DNA from: Sphingorhabdus sp. YGSMI21
Lineage (GTDB): Bacteria; Pseudomonadota; Alphaproteobacteria; Sphingomonadales; Sphingomonadaceae
Length of the DNA: 64,000 nt
NCBI RefSeq assembly: GCF_002776575.1
Contig: NZ_CP022549.1
Location: 62,001-126,000, forward strand
Reading direction: 5' to 3'
In this document: piece after piece, positions 1-7,631 of the stretch
Position numbering within the stretch: the first letter of the stretch is position 1
How the letters are laid out: each line of letters opens with the position of its first letter
Notes under the pieces: model-generated
What the model was told of the DNA's origin: nothing
The model's input: only the letters and a program-made list of their open reading frames with translations
Databases searched by the model: none
Program-made: the position numbers and the translations under genes

Positions 1-2228
1 TTGGCGCGCCCCATGGCCGGCGCATCATTGACCCCATCACCGACCATAGCAACCGATCCGTAGCGCCGTACAAGATCCTCCACAGCGGCCACCTTGTCGG
101 CAGGCAGCAACTCAGCGCGAACCTCGTCGATACCGGTTTGCCTCGCAATCAATTCCGCTGTTGCCTGATTATCACCGGTGAGCATCACGACATGCTCGAT
201 TCCCGCCTGATGCAGCGCAGTGACAATGCTTCTTGCTTCCGGCCTGACGGCATCGGAAACGCCGACAAGACCCCAAACCTCCTGACCCTCACCAATCGCG
301 ACGAGCGTATGGCCAGCTGCTGTAAGTGCGTCAATATGCTGGGGGACGGAGCCAGAGATAACACCCTGTTCTTCAACATAGCGGCGTGAACCGAGCCACA
401 TGTTGCGGCCAGCCACTCCTCCGGTGACGCCTCGACCAATGATAGCCTGAACAGATTCGGCGGGTGCGGCAACGATATTCAACTCATTGGCCTTTGCCAT
501 GATCGCGCTTGCGATTGGATGCGCACTACGTGCCTCCAACGCGGCCGCCACCTTGATGATTTCATGGATGCTACGGCCTGAGAACGGTACGATCTCGACG
601 ACCTGGGGCCGACCTTCCGTCAGCGTACCTGTCTTGTCCATCGCGATGGCTTTAAGGCGCGCGGGCGTTTCGAGATGTGTCCCCCCTTTCACAAGAACGC
701 CCTGCTTCGCGGCTCCCGCGAGCGCCGCCACGATCGTCACCGGGGTTGATATGACAAGAGCGCAAGGGCAGGCTATAACAAGAAGCACGAGGGCGCGATA
801 AAACCAGACGCCCCAGTCTCCCCCGAAAAGCAGAGGCGGTACAAGAAATATCGCGACGGCAAGGACCATCACAAGAGGGGTGTAGACACGCGCGAACTTC
901 TCCACCCATTGTTCACTAGGCGCGCGCCGGTTCTGTGCCGAGCCCACCATGCGAATGATCTGGGCTAGTGTCGTGTCATTCGCCGCCTTGGTGATCAAAA
1001 CTTCGAGCGCGCCCTCTCCGTTGATCGTCCCGGCAAAGACCTCGTCACCCGGGGCTTTGAATACGGGCACGCTTTCTCCCGTGATCGGCGCTTGGTTTAT
1101 CTCGCTCTCACCAGTGACTACTCGCCCGTCGAGCGGCATCTTGTCTCCTGGGCGAACGATGATATGCGCACCGACCGGGACTTCGCCTGCCGGGACGTCG
1201 CGTTCGGAGCCATCTTCAAGCTTGATGCGTGCTGTCGGTGGAGCCAGTTCCATGAGGGCTGCTACAGCGCGACGTGCGCGGCCGAGGCTCCACGCCTCAA
1301 GTGCTAGGGCCAATGCGAAAAAGAAGGACACCGTAGCAGCCTCGAACCAGGCACCGATGCCGATTGCGCCCGCGACTGCGACCATCATCAGCAAATTCAT
1401 ATCTGGGCGAAGGCGCTTGGCTGCGAGCCAAGCCTTTGGTGCAACGTAGCGCGCCGCGCTGAGCACCGCGATTGTGTAGAGCAGAATGCTCGGCAAGGGA
1501 GTTGAGCCTAATCCATGTTCTCCTGCCTCGAAAGCCGCTAACACACCGCCAGCCAGCAAGGCATGGACAGCAAACCCTAGCGCCGTAAACAAGCCGCTCG
1601 CTGTCGTCAGCCAAGACTGAACCCGCTTACGGCGGACTTCGGTTTGCGCTTCTTCGCTCGTTTCACCCTCGGTCCACGGCTCCGCTCGTAGTCCAGCGCG
1701 GGTAACAGCCTCTACAATGCTGGCTTCAAGAGAAACGTTGGGCTTCATATCGATCGACATGCGGCCATTGAGCAGATCGAAAGCGAGCTTATCTTCCCCG
1801 ACCAGTGGGCCGACTTCGCGCTTCAGCGCTGCGATTTCTTCGGCACAATCCATGCCGTGAATGCGCAATAGAATTTGATCGGACATAGGTGTTGGACGTG
1901 GAGAACCGAGCGCTTCGCGCACTTGTGACCCGCAGCACGCTGCGTCTTCAGAAACTTCAACAGGATCCAGCATATGCGGCGAACTTTCAGATGTTTGCCA
2001 AAGCTTAGCATGCATGCCCTTTTTGGCTACTGCGGCCTCAATCTCTGCCGCCGCAATTTGATTAGGTGTATGTACAGTCATGAAACCGTTCTCAGTGTCG
2101 AAGGCTAGCGTATCTTCGCCTCCGACGAGTGGGCCCACTGCAGCACGGAGCGTGCGAACCTCGTTCTGGCAGGTCAGACCATCAATTTTAAAGCGCAACG
2201 GGTCTGGAAGACTGATTGTTTTGGTCAT
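1..2228 (-). CDS. Heavy-metal P1B-type ATPase (Zn/Cd/Pb type), 3' end outside the window
   Basis: The frame is open from an ATG at 2228 to the window edge (about 742 residues, C terminus missing). It encodes a membrane pump that exports soft divalent cations using ATP. Seen: two N-terminal HMA-like domains with single or unusual cysteines (GLTCQNE near residue 18, GMDCAEE near 125), the TM6 metal site CPCALVIS, the phosphorylation site DKTGTLTEGRP, and the hinge GDGVNDAP just inside the left edge. The CPC motif and the acidic MDCAEE motif fit Zn/Cd/Pb pumps rather than Cu pumps (family knowledge). A MerR-family gene lies upstream on the same strand, and a palindromic MerR box overlaps the promoter. 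The exact metal cannot be read from the sequence. Confidence 0.93.
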   Translation of the reverse strand, partial: MTKTISLPDPLRFKIDGLTCQNEVRTLRAAVGPLVGGEDTLAFDTENGFMTVHTPNQIAAAEIEAAVAKKGMHAKLWQTSESSPHMLDPVEVSEDAACCGSQVREALGSPRPTPMSDQILLRIHGMDCAEEIAALKREVGPLVGEDKLAFDLLNGRMSIDMKPNVSLEASIVEAVTRAGLRAEPWTEGETSEEAQTEVRRKRVQSWLTTASGLFTALGFAVHALLAGGVLAAFEAGEHGLGSTPLPSILLYTIAVLSAARYVAPKAWLAAKRLRPDMNLLMMVAVAGAIGIGAWFEAATVSFFFALALALEAWSLGRARRAVAALMELAPPTARIKLEDGSERDVPAGEVPVGAHIIVRPGDKMPLDGRVVTGESEINQAPITGESVPVFKAPGDEVFAGTINGEGALEVLITKAANDTTLAQIIRMVGSAQNRRAPSEQWVEKFARVYTPLVMVLAVAIFLVPPLLFGGDWGVWFYRALVLLVIACPCALVISTPVTIVAALAGAAKQGVLVKGGTHLETPARLKAIAMDKTGTLTEGRPQVVEIVPFSGRSIHEIIKVAAALEARSAHPIASAIMAKANELNIVAAPAESVQAIIGRGVTGGVAGRNMWLGSRRYVEEQGVISGSVPQHIDALTAAGHTLVAIGEGQEVWGLVGVSDAVRPEARSIVTALHQAGIEHVVMLTGDNQATAELIARQTGIDEVRAELLPADKVAAVEDLVRRYGSVAMVGDGVNDAPAMGRA

Positions 2229-2281
2229 GATTTTACCACCATATTTCAAATTGGAGGGACTTATTTCGACACGCGGCACGC

Positions 2282-2312
2282 ACCATACATTCTGTAGCCA
2301 CTACAGAAGCAA
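2282..2312 (-). promoter_or_regulatory. MerR-family operator/promoter of the P1B ATPase
   Basis: On the minus strand a -35 TTGCTT (2312-2307) and a -10 TATGGT (2287-2282) are 19 bp apart, the stretched spacer typical of MerR-activated promoters. The spacer holds the palindrome TTCTGTAG-NNN-CTACAGAA (2290-2308). This is the CadR/PbrR/ZntR-like class of box. The ATPase ATG lies about 55 bp downstream. Confidence 0.8.
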
Positions 2313-2582
2313 CAAGTATCTCGTTTCTGGTTACAAGTTGTCCACAGAAATCGTATTGCCTTATTCACCGCTCGATCTGCCGATCCGAACCGTACAGATC
2401 ACTGTACGCGATAGACATCTGTGCTAGGGTTTTGCTCGCACACGCAAAAGCAGGGGCTTTTAGACCCGTCAGGCTGATAATGGTTTATTGTGAACTAGCC
2501 CGACACGGATAAATAGCAATCAGGCTGGAGCCCGGCGCTAGAAGCCTAAATTATTGCTGCGCTTTCTAGTGGAAATAGGTCC

Positions 2583-3011
2583 TTATGTAGATTCTTGTTC
2601 TGATAAATCCGTCGGCGAGTTATGATCGGCCAAGACTTCGATGATCCGGCAATCAGCGATTTTTCCGTTAGCACATGAGCCGATCATACGGGAAAGTTCC
2701 TGTCTCAATCCAAGGAGCCGTGAAATCCGGTCGTTGACCGCGACAAGTTGATCTTGGGCGATCCGGCTGACTTCCTCGCATGAAGCGTCAGGTATCTCGC
2801 TTAGTCCTAGCATAGCTCGGATTGATGCAATATCGAAGCCAAGCTCGCGCGCATGACGAATGAAGCTGAGCTGCTTGACGTCCGCTGACCCATAAAGCCG
2901 CCGACCGCTTTCTGTCCGACCGGGTTTCGGCACGAGGCCTATCCGCTCGTAATAGCGGATTGTCTCAATCTTCACGCGGGCCCGCCGCGACAAAACACCA
3001 ATTGTAAACAT
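2583..3011 (-). CDS. MerR-family divalent-metal regulator (CadR/PbrR/ZntR-like)
   Basis: 142 residues from the ATG at 3011 (MFTIGVLSRR). An upstream in-frame ATG at 3125 would add 38 unrelated residues and swallow the promoter, so it is rejected. The N-terminal winged helix-turn-helix has the family motif IRYYERIGLV, followed by the dimerisation helix and a metal loop. Cysteines lie in the dimer helix start (DASCEEV) and in the C-terminal loop (SCANGKIADC), the three-cysteine pattern of regulators for Zn, Cd, Pb or Hg; CueR-type copper sensors lack the first cysteine. It likely activates the adjacent ATPase, and possibly the FTR1/oxidase operon near 18 kb, which has a similar promoter box. 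Confidence 0.9.
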   Translation of the reverse strand: MFTIGVLSRRARVKIETIRYYERIGLVPKPGRTESGRRLYGSADVKQLSFIRHARELGFDIASIRAMLGLSEIPDASCEEVSRIAQDQLVAVNDRISRLLGLRQELSRMIGSCANGKIADCRIIEVLADHNSPTDLSEQEST

Positions 3012-3021
3012 TTTTCTCCAT

Positions 3022-3050
3022 TCTGTAGTTACTATAGATTGGAGTAGCAA
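3022..3050 (-). promoter_or_regulatory. MerR-type box in the regulator's own promoter
   Basis: The near-palindrome CTATAGTAACTACAG (minus strand, 3037-3023) lies just upstream of the regulator ATG at 3011, between a possible -35 TTGCTA (3050-3045) and -10 TACAGA (3027-3022) with 17 bp spacing. This suggests autoregulation. The box resembles those at 2290-2308 and in the mer promoter. Confidence 0.65.
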
Positions 3051-3149
3051 ATCGTCTGGAGCCTGTGAACCGGGCAATTCGGGGAAAGACCGATTATCGA
3101 CGCTGTCATAAACGGAGTAGTCCACCGGTGGTGTTTTTTTGGAGACTCC

Positions 3150-3985
3150 AAGTGTCCGGTCCCGGCATTTGATGGGTTGGATTGAGCGTAAATCCGTTTG
3201 GTTCGGTTGTCCATATTTTGCAGATGTATTCGAAGGGAGTGAGCCCCTTGAGGGTCTTCAGCCGCCGACCATAATTGTTAGGCATTGATGAAGACGTGGA
3301 GATGCGCAGTTAGCTGCGCATGGCTGTCATTATGATATCGTTTGACGGTCGCCTCCTTGATTGTTCGGTTCATCCGTTCGACCTGCCCGTTGGTCCATGG
3401 ATGCTTGATCTTGGTGAGCCGGTTCTTGATCGCATTTTCTTCACAGCACATGTCAAACATGTGAGTCATGTAGGTGGCGGTCGGGCCGTCAGCATAGCGC
3501 GGCGGGGAAGGTGAACGGAATACATTGTCGGTCACCACGGTGTGGGTTTTGTATGGCTCGGCCTTGATCAGGGAGACCAGAAAGGCTGAGACTGTCACCC
3601 GGTTCGCCTTGGCCACGAGCTGGACGAAGGCGAACTTTCTGGTGCGTTAAATGCCGACATATAGGTGAAGCTTGCCTTCTGCGGTTCGGACGTCGGCGAT
3701 GTCGATATGGAAGTAGCCGATGGGATAGCTTTTGAACTTCTTCTTTGGCGCCTTGTCCCAGTCACTTCGGGCAATCGGCTGATCACGTGGTGCTGCAAAC
3801 AGCGGTGCAGCGACGAGCGTGTCAGGAGCGGGATCGTTGCCTGCAATGCGTAGAGGCAGTCGTCCAGCGGCAGTAGTGTATGTCGACGGAAGGCAACGAT
3901 GATGGCCTCTTCTTCGATGATCAGGACGGTGGACTTGGCATCCTTCCATTGAAGGCTGAATATTACACCATCAAATGCCGGGACT
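3150..3985 (-). pseudogene. Decayed IS481-family transposase
   Basis: Pieces of one transposase appear in different minus-strand frames: PLDDCLYALQATIP and RSSLHRCLQ near 3900-3830, KKKFKSYPIGYFHIDIADVR near 3760-3700, then a DDE-type core ending HPWTNGQVERMNRTIKEA near 3420-3350, and a C-terminal GLTPFEYICKIWTTEP near 3250-3200. At least three frameshifts separate them, including an extra A giving a stop after VFINA near 3278. No intact terminal repeats were found. An inactive remnant separating the ATPase/MerR pair from the oxidase cluster. Confidence 0.8.
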
Positions 3986-4189
3986 GAACACCAAGCGATC
4001 ATGCTGTATTTTGATAAGGAGAGGGCGCCACATTATTTTATCACGTGCGCTAATCCAATCGTTTCAAATTCTATCTGCGTTCGGGGAATATTGATCCGGT
4101 AAGACTTGTCCATTCATCCTCTCTCAGGTTAGTGACCTTATAGCTTTTGACGTCCTGATTCCGACAGGACCTTCACGAAAGGTAAAGTT

Positions 4190-4921
4190 TTGCGCAATGA
4201 TACTCAAATCTGGCTACCCTATTGCGGGTCAGGACCGACACCCGGCGAGTGGTTGGCCCGCTGGAACTTCGATCCATTAATTGGTCTTGGATTGTTAGCA
4301 GGCTTCATTATCTGGCACAGATGGGGAGCGCGCGAGGAGCGAACTGCGGCCGTTGCTGCGAGCGTCGTGGTGGTGGGGCTGTTTATGAGCCCCTTCTGCG
4401 CCCTCGGATCTGCATTGTTCGCAGTTCGCATAGTCCACGATGTAATCCTTGCTACAGTGCTTGCGCCTTTGATCATGCGAGCATTCGCGCTCGATCGCTG
4501 CAATTTTTCCGGAACGCTGATTCTCTGGACCGGCATACACGCATCCATTTTTCTCGGATGGCATGCACCGGTTCTTTATGAGGCTGCCATGAACTCCAGC
4601 CTAATGTTCTGGATTATGCAAATATCGATCACGGGTAGCGCGGCGATCTGGTGGAGCAGGGTATTGCGAGCACCTCCGACGAACGCGGTGGCGGCGTTGC
4701 TGGCAACGATGCTTGTCATGGGTTTGCTGGGCGCACTTCTAACTTTCGCGCTGGTTCCGCTCTATGCGCCGCATTATCTGACCGCCGCCGCCTGGGGGCT
4801 GACTCCGCTGGAAGACCAACAAATGGCCGGGGTCATTATGTGGGCTCCGGCGTCTTTCATCTACCTGCTCGCCGCTTTGGGCTTACTCTTTCGCTCGTTT
4901 CGACCCGAGCCGATCCGTTGA
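4190..4921 (+). CDS. ctaG: Cytochrome c oxidase assembly factor CtaG (caa3 type)
   Basis: 243 residues from a TTG at 4190, chosen because AAAGG lies 7 nt upstream and no in-frame ATG fits the N terminus. It begins IWLPYCGSGPTPGEW, as is usual for the caa3-CtaG membrane family, followed by about six or seven hydrophobic segments including FLGWHAPVLYEAAM. The family is needed for assembly of the copper centres of caa3-type oxidases (family knowledge). It is the first gene of the oxidase cluster and its stop overlaps the start of the next gene. Confidence 0.85.
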   Translation: MRNDTQIWLPYCGSGPTPGEWLARWNFDPLIGLGLLAGFIIWHRWGAREERTAAVAASVVVVGLFMSPFCALGSALFAVRIVHDVILATVLAPLIMRAFALDRCNFSGTLILWTGIHASIFLGWHAPVLYEAAMNSSLMFWIMQISITGSAAIWWSRVLRAPPTNAVAALLATMLVMGLLGALLTFALVPLYAPHYLTAAAWGLTPLEDQQMAGVIMWAPASFIYLLAALGLLFRSFRPEPIR

Positions 4922-5580
4922 TCAACGGGCTACGCGAGTGGGCTGATCGCTATCGCGGGCGCGGCAAATTCACTCCTGTAGGAGTAACGTTCCATTGGTT
5001 CATGGCCGCAGCTGTCCTGTACCAGCTGGTCTCTGGATGGGCCATGCAGCGTTATCTCGCCGGACCGGAAAAGCTGGAGGCCTATCGCCTGCATTCCGAA
5101 ATTGGCATGACGTTGCTCCTTTTCGGGGCGCTGCGGCTACTTTGGCGGCTGATGGTGCCGGGGCCAATTAACGATGCTGACAATGCGGGGTGGCGTTCAA
5201 AACTGGCCTATGCGACCGAAGGTCTGTTTTATGCCCTGTTCGTGATACTGCCGCTTTCCGGCTGGACCCTTTGGTCTGCGATTCAGCCCGCACGACCGCT
5301 TTCACTCCTAGGACTCGTAACGGTCCCGGCCATGCCTTTTCGGGATATCTCGCCCGAGTGGCAATATTGGTTGCTCTATGTCTCCGAAATTGTGCATGTT
5401 GGCGCGGTCATTATTCTCGCTCCGCTGGTGCTGCTTCATACGATTGCGGCACTGAAGCATCATTTTTGGGATCGCGACGACGTTCTTGAGGGCATCTTGC
5501 CAGAGGTACCGGATAACCAGTGGCACCCGGGAGGGCCGAACTATAGTCGGCCAGGTGAGTCCTCTCATCCTCCGTCATAA
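4918..5580 (+). CDS. Cytochrome b561-type di-heme membrane protein
   Basis: About 220 residues. The likely start is a TTG at 4918 overlapping the ctaG stop (TTGA); the open frame extends further upstream but only inside ctaG. Four hydrophobic helices and His residues in FHWFMAAAV, YRLHSEIGMT, EIVHVGAVI and LLHTIAALKHHF fit the bacterial b561 / Ni-hydrogenase cytochrome b fold, with hemes held between paired His residues. It may pass electrons to the neighbouring c-type cytochromes. The last 170 bp overlap the convergent cytochrome c gene on the other strand. Confidence 0.8.
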   Translation: MINGLREWADRYRGRGKFTPVGVTFHWFMAAAVLYQLVSGWAMQRYLAGPEKLEAYRLHSEIGMTLLLFGALRLLWRLMVPGPINDADNAGWRSKLAYATEGLFYALFVILPLSGWTLWSAIQPARPLSLLGLVTVPAMPFRDISPEWQYWLLYVSEIVHVGAVIILAPLVLLHTIAALKHHFWDRDDVLEGILPEVPDNQWHPGGPNYSRPGESSHPPS

Positions 5581-6169
5581 GCCGACTGATGCGGAGCATC
5601 GTCCGGTTGCCGTACCTCTTTCCCGATGCCCAAGCTTCCAACTGCGATTTCAGATAAGGAGCGGGCTGGGCGGCGAGTGGCGGATTGCCTTTGCCGATGC
5701 CAGCACCATCAGTTCCGTGGCAGCTCGCACAAGAGGCAATGCCGCGCTTTGGATCGCCTTGCTCATAAAGTTTTCGAATAGCGCAATCGCCGACATTTGT
5801 AGCGCTGCTCGCCCTGGAGGGAACAGGAAGGCTCTCATAATAGGCGGAGAGCTTTTGCCGAGCCGGCCAGTCGAGGCGGCGGGCGATCCACGCCATTTGG
5901 TCATGTTTTCGTTGACCTTGCGAGAAATAATCCAACTGGCGCGCCAGATAGCCCCGATCAAGTCCGGCAAGACGCGGCGCAAGATTGCCATTCCCTTCGC
6001 CATCAAGACCGTGGCACGAAATGCAAGCACTACGTACGCCCGCATCACCGCCGCTCAAGGCTATAAGCTTGCCAGTCTGCTCGAACCGGTCCTGCCTAGG
6101 TTCAACTACATCACAACCGGACAGAAGATAGGAGGCAGAAATAACCAGATAAAAAATTCTATTCGTCAT
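5411..6169 (-). CDS. Di-heme cytochrome c4-like lipoprotein
   Basis: 252 residues with a signal peptide and lipobox LLSGC near residue 19, so probably a membrane-anchored periplasmic protein. Two CXXCH heme sites are visible, CISCHGLDGEG near residue 50 and CASCHGTDGAG near residue 147, the tandem layout of cytochrome c4. It is the only gene of the cluster on the minus strand. Its last ~55 codons, a low-complexity charged tail, overlap the 3' end of the b561 gene tail to tail. The overlap is long for bacteria, so the C terminus may be read-through extension rather than conserved protein. Confidence 0.82.
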   Translation of the reverse strand: MTNRIFYLVISASYLLSGCDVVEPRQDRFEQTGKLIALSGGDAGVRSACISCHGLDGEGNGNLAPRLAGLDRGYLARQLDYFSQGQRKHDQMAWIARRLDWPARQKLSAYYESLPVPSRASSATNVGDCAIRKLYEQGDPKRGIASCASCHGTDGAGIGKGNPPLAAQPAPYLKSQLEAWASGKRYGNRTMLRISRLMTEDERTHLADYSSALPGATGYPVPLARCPQERRRDPKNDASVPQSYEAAPAERE

Positions 6170-6241
6170 ATTGGCAAGACCCGTTTAATCGGGCACATAA
6201 TATTGACAATGGAGCAAGCAGGAAAGAAACGAAGAGGTCGA

Positions 6242-6613
6242 ATGATCGGGTTGAACATGGCCATGATATTAAGCACGGCGCTGTTCGCTTGCAAGCAACC
6301 TCCAGATTCCCGTTACATACCTGATACGATAGCTACGGAGCAGGGACTTGCCATGATGAGGGAAGTCGGATGCGCGGCATGTCACGAGATCCCCGGCATC
6401 GCTTGGCCAGAGGGTCGCACTGGCCCTTCGCTAGTCGGCTTCGATGATATCGGTCCGATTGCGGGCACCCTTCCCAATACCCCTGAAAATCTTGCATTTT
6501 TTGTGCGCAATGCTCCGCTGGCCAAGCCTGGCTCTACCATGCCCGCCATGCCGCTTACAGAAGAAGAGGCTCGCGATGTCGCGGCGTATCTCTATATTAT
6601 CGACGATGAATAG
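6242..6613 (+). CDS. Small mono-heme cytochrome c lipoprotein
   Basis: 123 residues from the ATG at 6242, preceded by AGAGG with 5-nt spacing; an in-frame ATG at 6209 would add a positively charged 11-residue extension. A short signal peptide ends in a lipobox (LFAC), and one CAACH heme site lies near residue 40 with distal Met candidates in STMPAMPLTEEE. Probably an electron donor to the oxidase encoded immediately downstream; its stop overlaps the ctaC start by 8 nt, showing tight coupling. Confidence 0.85.
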   Translation: MIGLNMAMILSTALFACKQPPDSRYIPDTIATEQGLAMMREVGCAACHEIPGIAWPEGRTGPSLVGFDDIGPIAGTLPNTPENLAFFVRNAPLAKPGSTMPAMPLTEEEARDVAAYLYIIDDE

Positions 6614-7631
6614 CAATTCCGGCATCGTCGAAGCGTGGTGGGGCTGGCCGCCACCGGTTCTGGACCCGGCTGGTCCCTATGCGGACAGTGTGATGGTGCT
6701 TACCTGGGCACTGATCGGCATGGGCGCTGTCGTCACCGCCATCGTTGTTGCAGCCCTCTATGTTGCCATCAAAGGGCCGGAGCGGCTCAAAACCAAACTA
6801 GGTGGCGAACGAGCCGTGTGGATCGGCGGGATCGCCTTTCCCGGAATCGTGCTCACCGGGCTGTTGGTATGGGGCCTCACGCTGACTGCTTCATTGACCC
6901 ACGATATCACCGGCAACGAGATGCGGGTACGCGTCACCGGCTACATGTGGTGGTTCGACGTCGAATATCTCGACGAGTCCGGCAATGTCGTGATGCGTGA
7001 TGCAAACGAGCTGCACCTGCCGGTGGGCAAGCCGGTGGTGATCGAACTTGCCAGCGCCGACGTGATCCACAGTTTCTGGGTGCCCCACCTGTCTGGCAAG
7101 AAGGACATGATTCCCGGGCGAACCAATTTGTTGCGTATCCAAGCTGACAAGTCCGGTCGATATGGTGGCGTATGCGCGGAATATTGCGGCGGACCGCATG
7201 CCCTGATGGGGTTCGTTACGGTGGCGCACGACGCGAGGGGATGGAGCGCGTGGTGGCAGTCGCGCTCCAGCGAGCGGCCCGAGGCAGCTGATCGGCACGT
7301 GCCGGGCGCTCTGCCTGCTGTGGCGCGCAACGTGTCATTGCGGGCCGACAGCGATGATCTGAACGGGCGACAGCTTTTCATGGATAGCGGCTGCGCCGCC
7401 TGTCACCGTGTCGCGGGCACACTGGCGAACGGTCTCGCCGGACCCGATCTTACCCATGTCGGCAGTCGCCTTACGCTGGGCGCAGGCATTCTCCCCAACA
7501 ATCGCGGCACGATGATCGGGTGGATCGGAGATAGCCAATCGATTAAACCGGGCAACCGCATGCCGAGCTATGACATGCTCTCTGCCAAGGAGATGGAAGC
7601 TATTGCGATCTGGCTTGAGCAGCAGAAATGA
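6606..7631 (+). CDS. ctaC: Cytochrome c oxidase subunit II with C-terminal heme c domain (caa3 type)
   Basis: 341 residues from the ATG at 6606. Two N-terminal membrane helices lead to a periplasmic cupredoxin domain with the CuA site (CAEYCGGPHALM near residue 193, plus HSFWVPH near 155) and then a class I cytochrome c domain with CAACH near residue 265 and a distal Met in GNRMPSYDM. Subunit II receives electrons from cytochrome c and passes them through CuA to subunit I; the fused heme c defines caa3 oxidases (family knowledge). The stop overlaps the start of the next gene. Confidence 0.93.
   Translation: MNSNSGIVEAWWGWPPPVLDPAGPYADSVMVLTWALIGMGAVVTAIVVAALYVAIKGPERLKTKLGGERAVWIGGIAFPGIVLTGLLVWGLTLTASLTHDITGNEMRVRVTGYMWWFDVEYLDESGNVVMRDANELHLPVGKPVVIELASADVIHSFWVPHLSGKKDMIPGRTNLLRIQADKSGRYGGVCAEYCGGPHALMGFVTVAHDARGWSAWWQSRSSERPEAADRHVPGALPAVARNVSLRADSDDLNGRQLFMDSGCAACHRVAGTLANGLAGPDLTHVGSRLTLGAGILPNNRGTMIGWIGDSQSIKPGNRMPSYDMLSAKEMEAIAIWLEQQK

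Noticed and set aside
4651..4917. N-terminal extension of the cytochrome b561 frame
   Set aside because: It lies inside ctaG in another frame and has no similarity to b561 proteins.
5486..6241. N-terminal extension of the small cytochrome c frame
   Set aside because: The extension is antisense to the cytochrome c4-like gene; RBS and lipobox place the start at 6242.
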